This document shows positions 53,872 to 61,942 of a DNA stretch of 64,000 bases, one piece after another. Under the pieces are notes generated by a model that worked only from the letters and a program-made list of their open reading frames with translations, was not told the origin of the DNA and did not search any database. The number at the start of each line of letters is the position of its first letter. Positions within the stretch are counted from its first letter, which is position 1. The DNA lies in contig DATNNZ010000556.1 of the NCBI GenBank assembly GCA_035601575.1, forward strand, positions 27,805 through 91,804. The letters run 5' to 3'. The stretch comes from DASTDH01 sp035601575. GTDB taxonomy: Bacteria > Verrucomicrobiota > Verrucomicrobiia > Chthoniobacterales > JAFAMB01. The position numbers and the translations under genes were made by a program.

Positions 53872-54441
53872 ATGAAAATTGCTAGCTCACTACTGTTCTG
53901 GCTGGTGTCCGCTAATCTGGCGATTTCGGCCGAACAGTATGCGCTGGACGCTGCGCATTCGAATTTAAGCTTTCAAGTCCGCCATTTTGCGTCCAGCGTC
54001 ACCGGTAAATTCAGTGACTTTTCTGGGACGGTGATTTTTAATCGAGCGCAGCCGGAGCGGTCGAGCGTAGAGGCGACTATTCAAGTCCAGAGCGTCGACA
54101 CCGGTATCAAGGATCGCGACCATCATCTGCTCTCAGCCGAATTTTTTGATGTGCAAAAGTTTCCGGCGATTACGTTTAAGAGTACATCTGTCGATCGAAC
54201 GGGCGAACGCACCGCCGATGTACATGGCAATTTGACGATGCACGGGACCACGCGGCCCGTGCTGCTCCATGTTGAATTGTTACCGGAAAGCAATGGCGCA
54301 TCCGACAGCCTGCATTGGAAGGTTACTAGCAGTCTGAAAAGGAAAAGCTTTGGATTGAGTTGGAACGCCTTAATCGAAGCTTCCCAAGCCGTCGGCGACG
54401 ATATCAGTATCCGAATGAACATTGCTACGCCGGCCCGTTAG
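53872..54441 (+). CDS. YceI family exported protein
   Basis: 189 residues, ATG start, with a signal peptide ending near LAISAEQ. YceI lipocalin-like fold: YALDAAHSNLSFQVRHF, GKFSDFSGTV, DRDHHLLSAEFFDVQKFPAITF and HGNLTMHGTTRPV. Members bind isoprenoid chains in a beta-barrel; the ligand here is unknown. Periplasmic. The stop codon abuts a 10-bp-period array. Confidence 0.92.
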   Translation: MKIASSLLFWLVSANLAISAEQYALDAAHSNLSFQVRHFASSVTGKFSDFSGTVIFNRAQPERSSVEATIQVQSVDTGIKDRDHHLLSAEFFDVQKFPAITFKSTSVDRTGERTADVHGNLTMHGTTRPVLLHVELLPESNGASDSLHWKVTSSLKRKSFGLSWNALIEASQAVGDDISIRMNIATPAR

Positions 54442-54490
54442 CAACGAACGGCAGCGAACGACAGTGAAAACCAACGAACGAGAATGAGCG
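54441..54490 (+). repeat. 10-bp-period array, left arm
   Basis: GCAACGAACG, GCAGCGAACG, ACAGTGAAAA, CCAACGAACG, AGAATGAGCG, starting at the yceI stop codon. The inverted arm is at 54497-54526. The unit is the same family as the tamB-tamA array. Confidence 0.8.
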
Positions 54491-54496
54491 CACGTT

Positions 54497-54526
54497 GGCG
54501 TTCGTTCTCGTTCGCTGTCGTTCGCT
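54497..54526 (-). repeat. 10-bp-period array, inverted right arm
   Basis: Complement units GAACGACAGC, GAACGAGAAC, GAACGCCAAC. It pairs with the left arm to give a long imperfect hairpin 35 bp before nnr. Confidence 0.8.
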
Positions 54527-54561
54527 TTACAACCGCCCGTACGGCTGCATCGTCAAATACC

Positions 54562-56085
54562 ATGTCCAATCTCATCCTGACCTCTAAGGAAGTCCAAGAG
54601 TTGGAAAAGCGTGCCTTTGCCGAAGGTGTCGGCCAGGAGGACTTGATGGATTTGGCCGGGCTCGGCATTGGGCGCAAAATTGCACAGCTACAGCCGGTGC
54701 CCGGAATCTGTGTGGTTTATCTTGGCAAAGGAAATAACGCGGGTGACGCCATCGTGGCCGCTTCAGTGTTGGAGCGCTCGGGCTGGTCGATAAGCGCTCG
54801 CTTGGTGAGTTCGCCGGAGGATCTCGATTCATTGCCAAAGAAGAAATGGAATGCTCTGGCTGCCAATTTCCGTCGGACAACCTCGGTCCCGACCGGATGG
54901 TCCGATGTTGGGCCAATCATTTTGTTGGATGGACTTCTGGGACTCGGTGCGCGACCAGGCTTAAACGATCGCTATCGTCAGTTTACGGCCGAGTTGAATG
55001 GTATCCGGAGTGATTGGAACGCACGGACCTATGCGGTTGATATTCCTACCGGTTTAAGTGACTTCGCCGTTGATCCGCACAGCGTGATTGCCGATGTAAC
55101 CTTAACGGTTGGATTTCCCAAGAGCTGCCTCTTCTTGGATGAAGCGACCAACATAGTTGGAAACATTTCGGTGATCGATCTTCCGGCGCTGACCGAACGC
55201 GCGCCAGCCGTTCAGGGTCATAGCCAATTGACCGTTCCGGATGCTCTGTACGATCTGGTGAAGCGACGCCCGTTCGATTCTCACAAGGGCGATTTTGGCC
55301 GAGTCGGGATCATTGCCGGATCGCGCGGCTTGATTGGAGCGGGAGCGTTGGCTTCGAAGGCGGCACTAAAGGCCGGTGCCGGTTTGATTACTCTCTACGC
55401 GACCGACGACATTTACTCGATCGTTGCGACCAAGGCGGAAACCGAAGTGATGGTCAAGCCGGTCGCACATATTCGTGAGGCATTGTCTGATCGCCTCGAT
55501 GCCATTGCGATTGGACCCGGCCTAGGTCGCGGGCGCGCGGAAGAGGTGATCCAGATCGTTCGCGAGTTTCCCAATCCGATGGTGGTGGATGCCGACGCAC
55601 TGAACATTATCAGCGAGCATCCAGAGACGCTATCGCGTCTGGCCGGCCCTCGGTTACTTACGCCGCATCCGGGAGAAATGAGCCGTTTGTTTCCCACGAA
55701 CAACATGTCGCGGGCTGAGATCGTCGAACGGTTTACAAATGAGTACCCGGTAACCCTCTTACTTAAAGGCGCCCGGACGCTGGTCGCTCAAACAGGTTAT
55801 TCCCTGTCTTATAATTCTACCGGGACTCCCGGGATGGCGACAGGCGGTTCGGGAGATCTTCTCACCGGCGTGTGCGGAGCGCTATTGGGACGCGGTATTG
55901 CGCCGTACGATGCCGCCCGGCTTGGCGCCTGGCTATGTGGAAGGGCCGCAGAGCTTACCTTGCGCGATGAGTCGGAGGAATCGCTGATCCCAAGTGACAC
56001 CCTGCGGCATTTGGGAAAGGCGTTTGAAGAAATACGACAGGCTAGGAGCCAGGAGCCAGGCGCTAGAAGCCGGTCGCGGGGTTGA
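54562..56085 (+). CDS. nnr: Bifunctional NAD(P)H-hydrate repair enzyme
   Basis: 507 residues from the ATG at 54562; the longer frame starts inside a repeat array. The N-terminal epimerase half (1-210) has LGKGNNAGDAIVAASVL (cofactor-binding GxGNNxGD) and AVDIPTGL. The C-terminal ADP/ATP-dependent dehydratase half (about 230-495) has KGDFGRVGIIAGS, LLTPHPGEMSRL, LLKGARTLV and TGTPGMATGGSGDLLTG. It repairs damaged NAD(P)HX. The last dozen residues (SQEPGARSRSRG) are encoded by a 7-bp repeat array and are probably not native. Confidence 0.92.
   Translation: MSNLILTSKEVQELEKRAFAEGVGQEDLMDLAGLGIGRKIAQLQPVPGICVVYLGKGNNAGDAIVAASVLERSGWSISARLVSSPEDLDSLPKKKWNALAANFRRTTSVPTGWSDVGPIILLDGLLGLGARPGLNDRYRQFTAELNGIRSDWNARTYAVDIPTGLSDFAVDPHSVIADVTLTVGFPKSCLFLDEATNIVGNISVIDLPALTERAPAVQGHSQLTVPDALYDLVKRRPFDSHKGDFGRVGIIAGSRGLIGAGALASKAALKAGAGLITLYATDDIYSIVATKAETEVMVKPVAHIREALSDRLDAIAIGPGLGRGRAEEVIQIVREFPNPMVVDADALNIISEHPETLSRLAGPRLLTPHPGEMSRLFPTNNMSRAEIVERFTNEYPVTLLLKGARTLVAQTGYSLSYNSTGTPGMATGGSGDLLTGVCGALLGRGIAPYDAARLGAWLCGRAAELTLRDESEESLIPSDTLRHLGKAFEEIRQARSQEPGARSRSRG
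56043..56070 (+). repeat. 7-bp-period array, left arm
   Basis: TAGGAGC, CAGGAGC, CAGGCGC, TAGAAGC, within the last codons of nnr. The inverted arm is at 56129-56170. Confidence 0.8.
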
Positions 56086-56128
56086 ATTCAGTAAGCTGCG
56101 GAACGGATCGGCACTGATCGGGTATCTC

Positions 56129-56170
56129 CTAGATTCTAAATTCTGGCTCCTGACTCCTACCCTCTGGCTT
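56129..56170 (-). repeat. 7-bp-period array, inverted right arm
   Basis: Plus-strand units CTAGATT, CTAAATT, CTGGCTC, CTGACTC, CTACCCT, CTGGCTT; complements match the left arm. The sigma factor stop codon begins at its last base. Confidence 0.8.
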
Positions 56171-56763
56171 CATTCGAGGTACTTTGCCAATCGCTCGCGC
56201 AGCTCGGCCCGCGCTCGAAACAGAATGCTCTTCACAGCGGGAACGGTTGTGTCCATGACTTTCGCAATCTCTTCATAAGGTAGCTCTTCGTATCTCCGCA
56301 AAACGATCGCAAGTCGCTGCGCCTCTGGCAGCTTGCTGATGGCTTCTTGAATCGCCATCTGCAGCTCCTCTTCCAACAGCACTTGATCCGGCCCTCGCTC
56401 CTTTCGCTCAACCGGTTCCGCGAGGTCATCGGTCTGGTCGACAAAATGCCGTTTTCGCCGCATCTCGTTAAAGACCAGATTCCGAGTGATACGAAACAGC
56501 CAGGTCGTAAATTTGGCCGTTGGTTTGTACCGCGGGGCTGACCGCCAGACGCGAATAAAAACTTGTTGCGCCAGATCCTCCGCTTCCACATCGGATCCCA
56601 ACATCTTGCTGATGGTGCCGACAATCCGAGACTGATGAGTTTCGACCAGCAACTTAAACGCTTCCATATCGCCTTCGCGAATCCGACGCATCCACTCAAT
56701 TTCGGGTTGATCAGATTCCGATGAAGACATGCAGGAGACAGCAGGCTTGAAAGCGAGGCTCAT
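56170..56763 (-). CDS. ECF-type RNA polymerase sigma factor
   Basis: 197 residues, ATG start (a second ATG is 11 codons in). Region 2: FKLLVETHQSRIVGTISKML, DVEAEDLAQQVFIRVW and FTTWLFRITRNLVFNEMRR. Region 4: LPEAQRLAIVLRRYEELPYEEIAKVM and VPAVKSILFRARAELRERL. A RpoE-like sigma factor. No anti-sigma gene follows; its target promoters are unknown. It converges on nnr with the palindromic 7-bp array between the two stop codons. Confidence 0.92.
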   Translation of the reverse strand: MSLAFKPAVSCMSSSESDQPEIEWMRRIREGDMEAFKLLVETHQSRIVGTISKMLGSDVEAEDLAQQVFIRVWRSAPRYKPTAKFTTWLFRITRNLVFNEMRRKRHFVDQTDDLAEPVERKERGPDQVLLEEELQMAIQEAISKLPEAQRLAIVLRRYEELPYEEIAKVMDTTVPAVKSILFRARAELRERLAKYLE

Positions 56764-56864
56764 CGTATTCAGATGAACCGGCGGAGCAAATAAGAGTTGC
56801 GGCGAACTGGCGCCACGGGGGGAGTTTGCTTGCCGGGCGAGGGGTTGTGTGTAAAAGTCAGTTT

Positions 56865-57995
56865 GTGAAAAATTTCACAAACTCTCGGCTGATCTCTCCA
56901 GCCTTCCAGGACCTTTACGAGAAGGTCCTCAATGGAGAACGTATCAACGAGCAGCAGGCCCTTACTCTGTTTCGGTCTAATGATCTTAATTCCCTCGGCC
57001 AAATCGCCAATATCGTCCGCGAGCGAAAAAACGGCAACCGGGCAAGCTATATCCTGAACCGTTACATCAACTACTCCAATATTTGCGTGCTTTCCTGCCA
57101 GTTTTGCGCCTTCGGCGCACGCAGACGCGATCCGCATGCGTTCGAGATGGCGATTCCGGAAATTGAGAGTGCGGCACGAAACGCTCTGGATCAGGGGATC
57201 ACCGAGATCCATATGGTTGGAGGTCTCCATCCCAGTCTGCCGGCAGAGTGGTACATCAAGCTTCTGGAGACGCTTCGTTCCCTGGATGAACAGCTCCACC
57301 TCAAAGCGTTTACCGCAATCGAAATACGACATTTAGCTGAACGGATCTTTAAACTACCGATTCCCGATACCTTGGAAACGCTGCGTAGAGCCGGTCTCAA
57401 CTCATTGACTGGCGGGGGAGCCGAAATATTCGATCCCGAGATCAGAGATAAAATCTGCCGAGGGAAAGAAACCGCCGAAGAATGGAAAGAAGTGCACCGG
57501 ATCTGGCACGGAATGGGCGAACGCAGTACCTGTACGATGTTGTTTGGGCATATCGAATCTTTGGAGCAGCGCATCGATCACCTTCGCCAGCTTCGAGAAT
57601 TGCAGGACGAGACCCATGGTTTCACCGGATTTGTACCCTTTGCTTTTGTTCCCCAAACCACCGAATTGGCCTATATCCGCCCCGCCTCGGCGCTCGACCA
57701 ACTTAAGACTTTGGCAGTAAGCCGAATCTATCTCGACAATTTCGATCATATCACCGGTTACTGGATTGCGATGTCTCTTCCCTTAGCTCAAGTCTCCTTG
57801 AGCTACGGCGTCGACGATCTCCATGGCACCTTGATGGAGGAGAAAATCTTCCATATGGCCGGCGCCACCACTCCGCAGGAACAGACTGTCGCCTCACTGG
57901 AACGCACCATACGGGAAGCGCATCGTGAGCCGGTACAACGCGACAGCTACTATGTACCGATTCGGCCTAAAGAACGGGTCGCGGTGACGGTCTAA
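56865..57995 (+). CDS. mqnE: Aminofutalosine synthase
   Basis: 376 residues from a GTG at 56865; GTG 56847 and TTG 56826 are in-frame alternatives, and no Shine-Dalgarno sequence decides. Radical SAM enzyme with NICVLSCQFCAFGA (CxxxCxxC cluster, about 64-71) that joins 3-enolpyruvyl-benzoate to SAM-derived adenosyl in the futalosine route to menaquinone. HMVGGLHPSLP, LTGGGAEIFDPEIRDKICRG and STCTMLFGHIES are typical of MqnE/MqnC/CofH proteins; the overall pattern is closest to MqnE. No other mqn genes are in the window. Confidence 0.9.
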   Translation: MKNFTNSRLISPAFQDLYEKVLNGERINEQQALTLFRSNDLNSLGQIANIVRERKNGNRASYILNRYINYSNICVLSCQFCAFGARRRDPHAFEMAIPEIESAARNALDQGITEIHMVGGLHPSLPAEWYIKLLETLRSLDEQLHLKAFTAIEIRHLAERIFKLPIPDTLETLRRAGLNSLTGGGAEIFDPEIRDKICRGKETAEEWKEVHRIWHGMGERSTCTMLFGHIESLEQRIDHLRQLRELQDETHGFTGFVPFAFVPQTTELAYIRPASALDQLKTLAVSRIYLDNFDHITGYWIAMSLPLAQVSLSYGVDDLHGTLMEEKIFHMAGATTPQEQTVASLERTIREAHREPVQRDSYYVPIRPKERVAVTV

Positions 57996-58023
57996 TCCCT
58001 ACCGAAAGATCAGGGCTGACCCT

Positions 58024-58091
58024 GATAGGCAAAATTTGCCTAGGCAATTTCTGTTTTGGAGGCTTTCCCTCGGAGATAGGCAAAATTTGCC
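58024..58091. promoter_or_regulatory. Paired operator-like repeats upstream of fliA
   Basis: The 17-bp sequence GATAGGCAAAATTTGCC occurs exactly at 58024-58040 and 58075-58091. Its core GGCAAAATTTGCC is a palindrome around one base. A further inverted repeat, CCTATT / AATAGG, is at 58147-58162. All lie in the 239-bp gap before fliA. Confidence 0.5.
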
Positions 58092-58234
58092 GTTTCTCTG
58101 CATTCTGCAATCCAAGCAATTCATTCGAACGGTTATGATCTAAGTGCCTATTGCAGAATAGGTTATGCATACGATTTTTGGCGTTTGATTCGCGTGGCAT
58201 AGGCCGTGCTTAAGCGTGGCGTAATACAAAATCC

Positions 58235-59020
58235 ATGCCAATGACCGCCGAGCCAATAGCCGCCGAGATTGTCGAATTTGCCCCGAATCAGGATGTCGGC
58301 CCGCGCCCCTCATCGAAAAGCAACTTTGAATCCTTACTAGAAAATCACCTGTCGTTGGTGAAATCAATCGTTGATCGAATGAAACGCCAGCTCCCGGCGC
58401 GAATCGATACCGAAGATCTCTACAGCGTCGGCGTTACCGGCCTAGTCGCTGCCGCTCAGAATTTCCGAGAGACCAAGAATAAGAGTTTTATCCCGTACGC
58501 CTCGATGAGGATCCGAGGAGCTGTCCTGGATGAGTTACGTCGAATGGACTGGATGTCGCGATCAGGACGCTCCAAGGCCAAACAACTTGGCATTCTTATC
58601 TCTCGAATCGAGCAGGAGCGAGGATGTGCCGTCGGTCCGGAGCAGCTTTGTGAGGAATTGAGTATCAGCGAGAGTGAGTTGAACGCCCTGATGGACCAGG
58701 TGCGTCCGATCAAGATTATCTCCCTCGACGTTCCGGAAGAATGGGAAGAGAACGAGCATTCGTTACATGAAATTATACCGGACGAGGCCGGAATTTCTGC
58801 GTTCGAGAGCCTCGAACGCAAAGAGCTCACTGAGCTGATCGCCGAGCGTATCAAGCAACTCCCGGATGTGCCTAAGAGAGTTCTGGCCATGTATTACTAC
58901 GAAGGCATGAAACTGGCCGACATCGCGGCCGCTTTCGGCCTGACTGAGTCGCGAATTTGCCAGATTCACACGCAAACAGTCGCCCAATTGCGTTCTTACG
59001 TCCTTAATCTCATCGCTTGA
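58235..59020 (+). CDS. fliA: Flagellar-type sigma factor (sigma-28, FliA/WhiG)
   Basis: 261 residues, ATG start. Region 2: LVKSIVDRMKRQLPARIDTEDLYSVG and IRGAVLDELRRMDWMSRS, the FliA hallmark. Region 3: about 115-180. Region 4: LPDVPKRVLAMYYYEGMKLADIAAAFG and ESRICQIHTQTVAQLR. It directs transcription of late flagellar or similar genes. It is followed by a FlgN-like gene and csrA, a set usually found at the end of flagellar clusters, though no structural flagellar gene is in this window. Confidence 0.92.
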   Translation: MPMTAEPIAAEIVEFAPNQDVGPRPSSKSNFESLLENHLSLVKSIVDRMKRQLPARIDTEDLYSVGVTGLVAAAQNFRETKNKSFIPYASMRIRGAVLDELRRMDWMSRSGRSKAKQLGILISRIEQERGCAVGPEQLCEELSISESELNALMDQVRPIKIISLDVPEEWEENEHSLHEIIPDEAGISAFESLERKELTELIAERIKQLPDVPKRVLAMYYYEGMKLADIAAAFGLTESRICQIHTQTVAQLRSYVLNLIA

Positions 59021-59047
59021 GCAACTCATTTTTTGATCGTTAATTCC

Positions 59048-59452
59048 ATGGAAACGCAATTAGAATGGGACCAACTCGTCGACTCTTTAAGGGATGAGCT
59101 CCAAGAAAAGGGAGGACTGATTCGCTTGCTAAACCAACAGACTGAGCTTTTATACCAGCGCGATCCCCGGGGGAACGAACGTGTGGAGGACCAAATCCGT
59201 GGGCAACTACGGTTGGTCTCCCGATGTACCCAGTCCCGAGAGTTAATCCTGCGGGAGACCGCAACACGGTTGGATCTGCGTGAAGACGCCGATGCGCCCG
59301 AAATTGTGGGTGGATTTCCCGAATACGTGCAGCCGTTACTTGAGGCGCTTTTTACGGAAGTAGAGCGATTGAGCGGGCGCATGCAGGAGCGTCTCCGACA
59401 AAACCAGGAACTCAAGGTCCGCTTTCTATCAGAAGCGACCTCAATCGTATGA
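59048..59452 (+). CDS. FlgN-like flagellar chaperone (putative)
   Basis: 134 residues from the ATG at 59048, 27 bp after fliA. Almost entirely helical and charged, with heptad-like stretches (LRDELQEKGGLIRLLNQQTELLY; YVQPLLEALFTEVERLSGRMQERLRQNQELKV). Size, coiled-coil make-up and place between fliA and csrA fit FlgN, the chaperone for hook-filament junction proteins, but sequence identity alone would not establish this. Cytoplasmic. Confidence 0.55.
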   Translation: METQLEWDQLVDSLRDELQEKGGLIRLLNQQTELLYQRDPRGNERVEDQIRGQLRLVSRCTQSRELILRETATRLDLREDADAPEIVGGFPEYVQPLLEALFTEVERLSGRMQERLRQNQELKVRFLSEATSIV

Positions 59453-59542
59453 AACATATCGCAGATCGCCATCCGAGGATGGGCTCTGCCACAGACAATA
59501 TCTGGTCCCCCAGATGCAAAAAACAGTAAGGAATAACAAAGG

Positions 59543-59779
59543 ATGTTAATTCTATCGAGAAAGGTAAATGAGGGTATTGTGATCGGTGATACGATCCACA
59601 TCAAAGTCACTCGGATCGACGGTGATGCGGTAAAGATAGGAATCGAAGCACCGAAAGAGATCCCGATTTTTCGGACCGAGATCTATCAACCGAATCAATT
59701 GTCTCGGACTAAAACCGAGACACCGGGCGTCAGTTCGATTGAGCGTAGTCGTATCGCTCCGAAGATCGCACCCGTTTGA
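59543..59779 (+). CDS. csrA: Carbon storage regulator CsrA
   Basis: 78 residues, ATG start with AAAGG before it. MLILSRKVNEGIVIGDTIHIKVTRIDGDAVKIGIEAP is the RNA-binding beta-structure; the key N-terminal Arg (LSRK) is present. In place of the usual second RNA-contact region around VHR-EV it has IPIFRTEIYQ, and the C-terminal tail of about 20 residues is unusual. It binds GGA motifs in mRNA leaders, often controlling flagellin or carbon-flux genes. Third in the fliA unit. Confidence 0.9.
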   Translation: MLILSRKVNEGIVIGDTIHIKVTRIDGDAVKIGIEAPKEIPIFRTEIYQPNQLSRTKTETPGVSSIERSRIAPKIAPV

Positions 59780-59843
59780 TTCGCCCGAAGAAATTGCGCT
59801 TGCCAGTCCGGCGGTGCGCGGCTTCATTCGCTTTTGCGCGCGC

Positions 59844-59928
59844 GCCGATGTGGCGGAATGGCAGACGCAACGGACTTAAAATCCGTTGGCCCGAAAGGGC
59901 CGTGCGGGTTCGAGTCCCGCCATCGGCA
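59844..59928 (+). tRNA. tRNA-Leu (anticodon UAA)
   Basis: Cloverleaf is clear: acceptor GCCGATG pairs with CATCGGC, discriminator A, anticodon stem ACGGA / TCCGT around CTTAAAA (anticodon TAA), a long class II variable arm (GGCCC gaaa GGGCC) and T loop GGTTCGAGTCC. CCA is not encoded. Confidence 0.97.
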
Positions 59929-59959
59929 GCGGCTATTTAAGCCCCGGAAACTAGTTTTT

Positions 59960-59991
59960 AAGCCCCTCTCCGAGCGAGAGGGGCTTTTTTT
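59960..59991 (+). terminator. Rho-independent terminator after tRNA-Leu
   Basis: AAGCCCCTCTC / GAGAGGGGCTT with a 5-nt loop and a run of T. Confidence 0.95.
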
Positions 59992-60423
59992 CCTTTTCGC
60001 GCGTTGCTTGCCGATGAACGCCTGGCAAGTTTTCAATCGCCAGCAGGCAGCGACCAACCATGTCGGTCAGGTCATCTTAGGCACTCCCATCCAGCGCAAC
60101 GATCGCCCTCGAAGTATGCACTTTTTGTATGGCTCCTCATCAGCACTACGTACGGATAATGGGGAACGGTGACTCGCCACAAACAGACAAGCTAAACCTT
60201 CGATAGAGAAGAAGTGCGGCACGGGAGAGAATAAACTAAACGGAAATTCTTGTCTGATCTCTGGAAGAAAAACTGAGCAAAATTGGTCGAGATTATGGCG
60301 ATTATCAGGCCGTTGATCGCCTGCAAGGACCGCAGTAAATTCTCTCGGGGCTCAGCCGATTTAGCCATTCTGCGGGGCAAGTCACCACAAACCCTGCAAT
60401 CAACAAAAACAAATTAACCCAAT
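59992..60423. other. Gene-free stretch after tRNA-Leu
   Basis: No convincing coding sequence in about 430 bp. A frame running through the tRNA is artefactual. The stretch ends in a terminator-like hairpin, so a non-coding transcript is possible. No copy of the tRNA 3' end was found downstream. Confidence 0.5.
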
Positions 60424-60455
60424 GGCCGCCTCGCTTGTAACGGGGCGGCTCTTTT
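60424..60455 (+). terminator. Terminator-like hairpin upstream of small gene
   Basis: GCCGCCTCG / CGGGGCGGC with a 6-nt loop and one mismatch, then CTTTTT. No gene precedes it on this strand. Confidence 0.7.
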
Positions 60456-60467
60456 TGGTTTTCGCGA

Positions 60468-60806
60468 ATGCTCTTTAAAGAAAACATCGATAACTTTAGT
60501 GCGGACGGTGTTGGCAATATCATCTCGGTTAAAACCGCCGGCGCCATACATCCGGTGTTGAAGCATGTCATATCGCACTTTTTTTCATCGAAGGTCACCG
60601 GGCCTCATGCAATCTTGTCGTTCGACGCTCATTTGCACGACGGAACCTGGGTCGATTCCGGAATGGCACCCGTAAATATCACGGGCTCGGGTAGCGGCAC
60701 GCTAAGCGGAATAACAAACTCCGGTATCATCTCGAGCATCCGGCCTCGGGTTCGCGGCATGAATGGCGGAAAGTGTCAGGTTCGGACCCGAGTGATCCAT
60801 ATCTGA
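60468..60806 (+). CDS. Small beta-sandwich-like protein, unknown function
   Basis: 112 residues, ATG start. No signal peptide. The pattern HAILSFDAHLHDGTWVDSGMAP followed by ITGSGSGTLSGITNSGI and IRPRVRGMNGGKCQVRTRVIHI resembles small phage-type beta-sandwich proteins in which a comparison of mean value and variation is encoded (..DG.W...G.. then ..IRPRV...). I do not recognise a named family. It lies in the accessory block after tRNA-Leu and may be a mobile-element remnant. Confidence 0.55.
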   Translation: MLFKENIDNFSADGVGNIISVKTAGAIHPVLKHVISHFFSSKVTGPHAILSFDAHLHDGTWVDSGMAPVNITGSGSGTLSGITNSGIISSIRPRVRGMNGGKCQVRTRVIHI

Positions 60807-61014
60807 GCCCTTGGCTTTTGCGCGAGCGTTTCAAGTATCGATCGGAATGCATCACGCGCATCCAGCCGGATTCTGAGGAATAGGGCACGGCCGCGGTGCG
60901 AATCGCCCGCCAAAGCCTACCCGACAAGCTTTCCGAGGAACCGGAGGCCTTTTCTTACCCGTTAAACTTATTTTGCAGGATCCCAGTTTGAACTGCGAAG
61001 CATCTGCACGCCGT

Positions 61015-61923
61015 TTAATCCGCCGGCGTCGTCAGTTGCAGGTTCCGGTGGCCAAACTGCTCGTTGCTTTGGCGTCGCAATATGACAAACCGGTTGTTAT
61101 CACCGTACATCGCCCAGGGTCCAGGCGGAACTTCACGGAATTCGACAAACTTCCAATCACAGGCCTCGATATTCCCAAGACCGAGGTAATCCCGCACCGC
61201 AGGAGAGACATCAAGCCCTGCGTTTTGGTTCAGATTCGGTTTTGGCCGTTCGTTGCCAAACACATATTGCCAGTGATCGGTGTAGAAGGGTCCGCAATCT
61301 TCCCATTGTGCATAACAAACTCGATTACCGTGACGGATCGCAAGCCAGCGTCCTTTGAGAACGGATTGACCTTCGCGCACAAAGGCATCTTTAAACCACG
61401 GAATCACGTCTTTCGCCTCGGGCTTCGCGTGACCACCTTGCAGATCATTATAGGGCAGGGCGACATAGAACGGGTTCTGCCGCGGTAGAAAATTCAGTGG
61501 GATAAAATCCCTGCGCAGCTTTAGATCCGGGTTGTCGTAACCGCCGTAATTGGACGACCAGTTTGGATCCCAAGAGCTACGATCGTTTGGTACCGGATTA
61601 TTGCTGCTCGGACGCTCGCCGATCCAAAAGATGGTGGTCAAGATGCTCAGTCGCCACGGGTACCGCCCTGGTCGGCCATTGAGTGCCCTCACTCGGCTGG
61701 ACGAAACGGGACCGTCCGCAGACTGCGCATCACCGCCCGAGAGAGCCGTTTGCATTGGTGGCAGCTCTTGTTTTTGCTGAATCCTAAGAAGTCCGTTCTC
61801 GCGCAACTTTATGGCGTACTTGGCGAAGTCAGTACTGCTCTCGTACTGAGACTGCGCCGACGCCTCCCAGCCGCAGAGTGCAAATAGACAAATCAAGCAG
61901 CTAATCGTGAGTCTCGCGGTCAC
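61015..61923 (-). CDS. Exported double-psi beta-barrel-like protein
   Basis: 302 residues from a GTG at 61923, chosen because it places the signal peptide (LTISCLICLFALCGWEASAQ) at the N-terminus; a TTG at 61989 is the alternative. The middle is Pro/Asn/Trp-rich (WDPNWSSNYGGYDNPD). The C-terminal part (about 175-285) has CYAQWEDCGPFYTDHWQYVFG and AGLDVSPAVRDYLGL, which match the DPBB fold of RlpA/expansin-type proteins, including the conserved Asp-x-Gly-Pro. A role at the cell wall is inferred. Flanked by near-identical 12-bp direct repeats. Confidence 0.65.
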   Translation of the reverse strand: MTARLTISCLICLFALCGWEASAQSQYESSTDFAKYAIKLRENGLLRIQQKQELPPMQTALSGGDAQSADGPVSSSRVRALNGRPGRYPWRLSILTTIFWIGERPSSNNPVPNDRSSWDPNWSSNYGGYDNPDLKLRRDFIPLNFLPRQNPFYVALPYNDLQGGHAKPEAKDVIPWFKDAFVREGQSVLKGRWLAIRHGNRVCYAQWEDCGPFYTDHWQYVFGNERPKPNLNQNAGLDVSPAVRDYLGLGNIEACDWKFVEFREVPPGPWAMYGDNNRFVILRRQSNEQFGHRNLQLTTPAD

Positions 61924-61942
61924 AAATGCTGGAAGAGTAGTC

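Noticed and set aside
59834..60172. 112-codon open frame on the plus strand
   Set aside because: It runs through the whole tRNA-Leu gene and its terminator; the protein resembles nothing and the start lies inside the tRNA leader.
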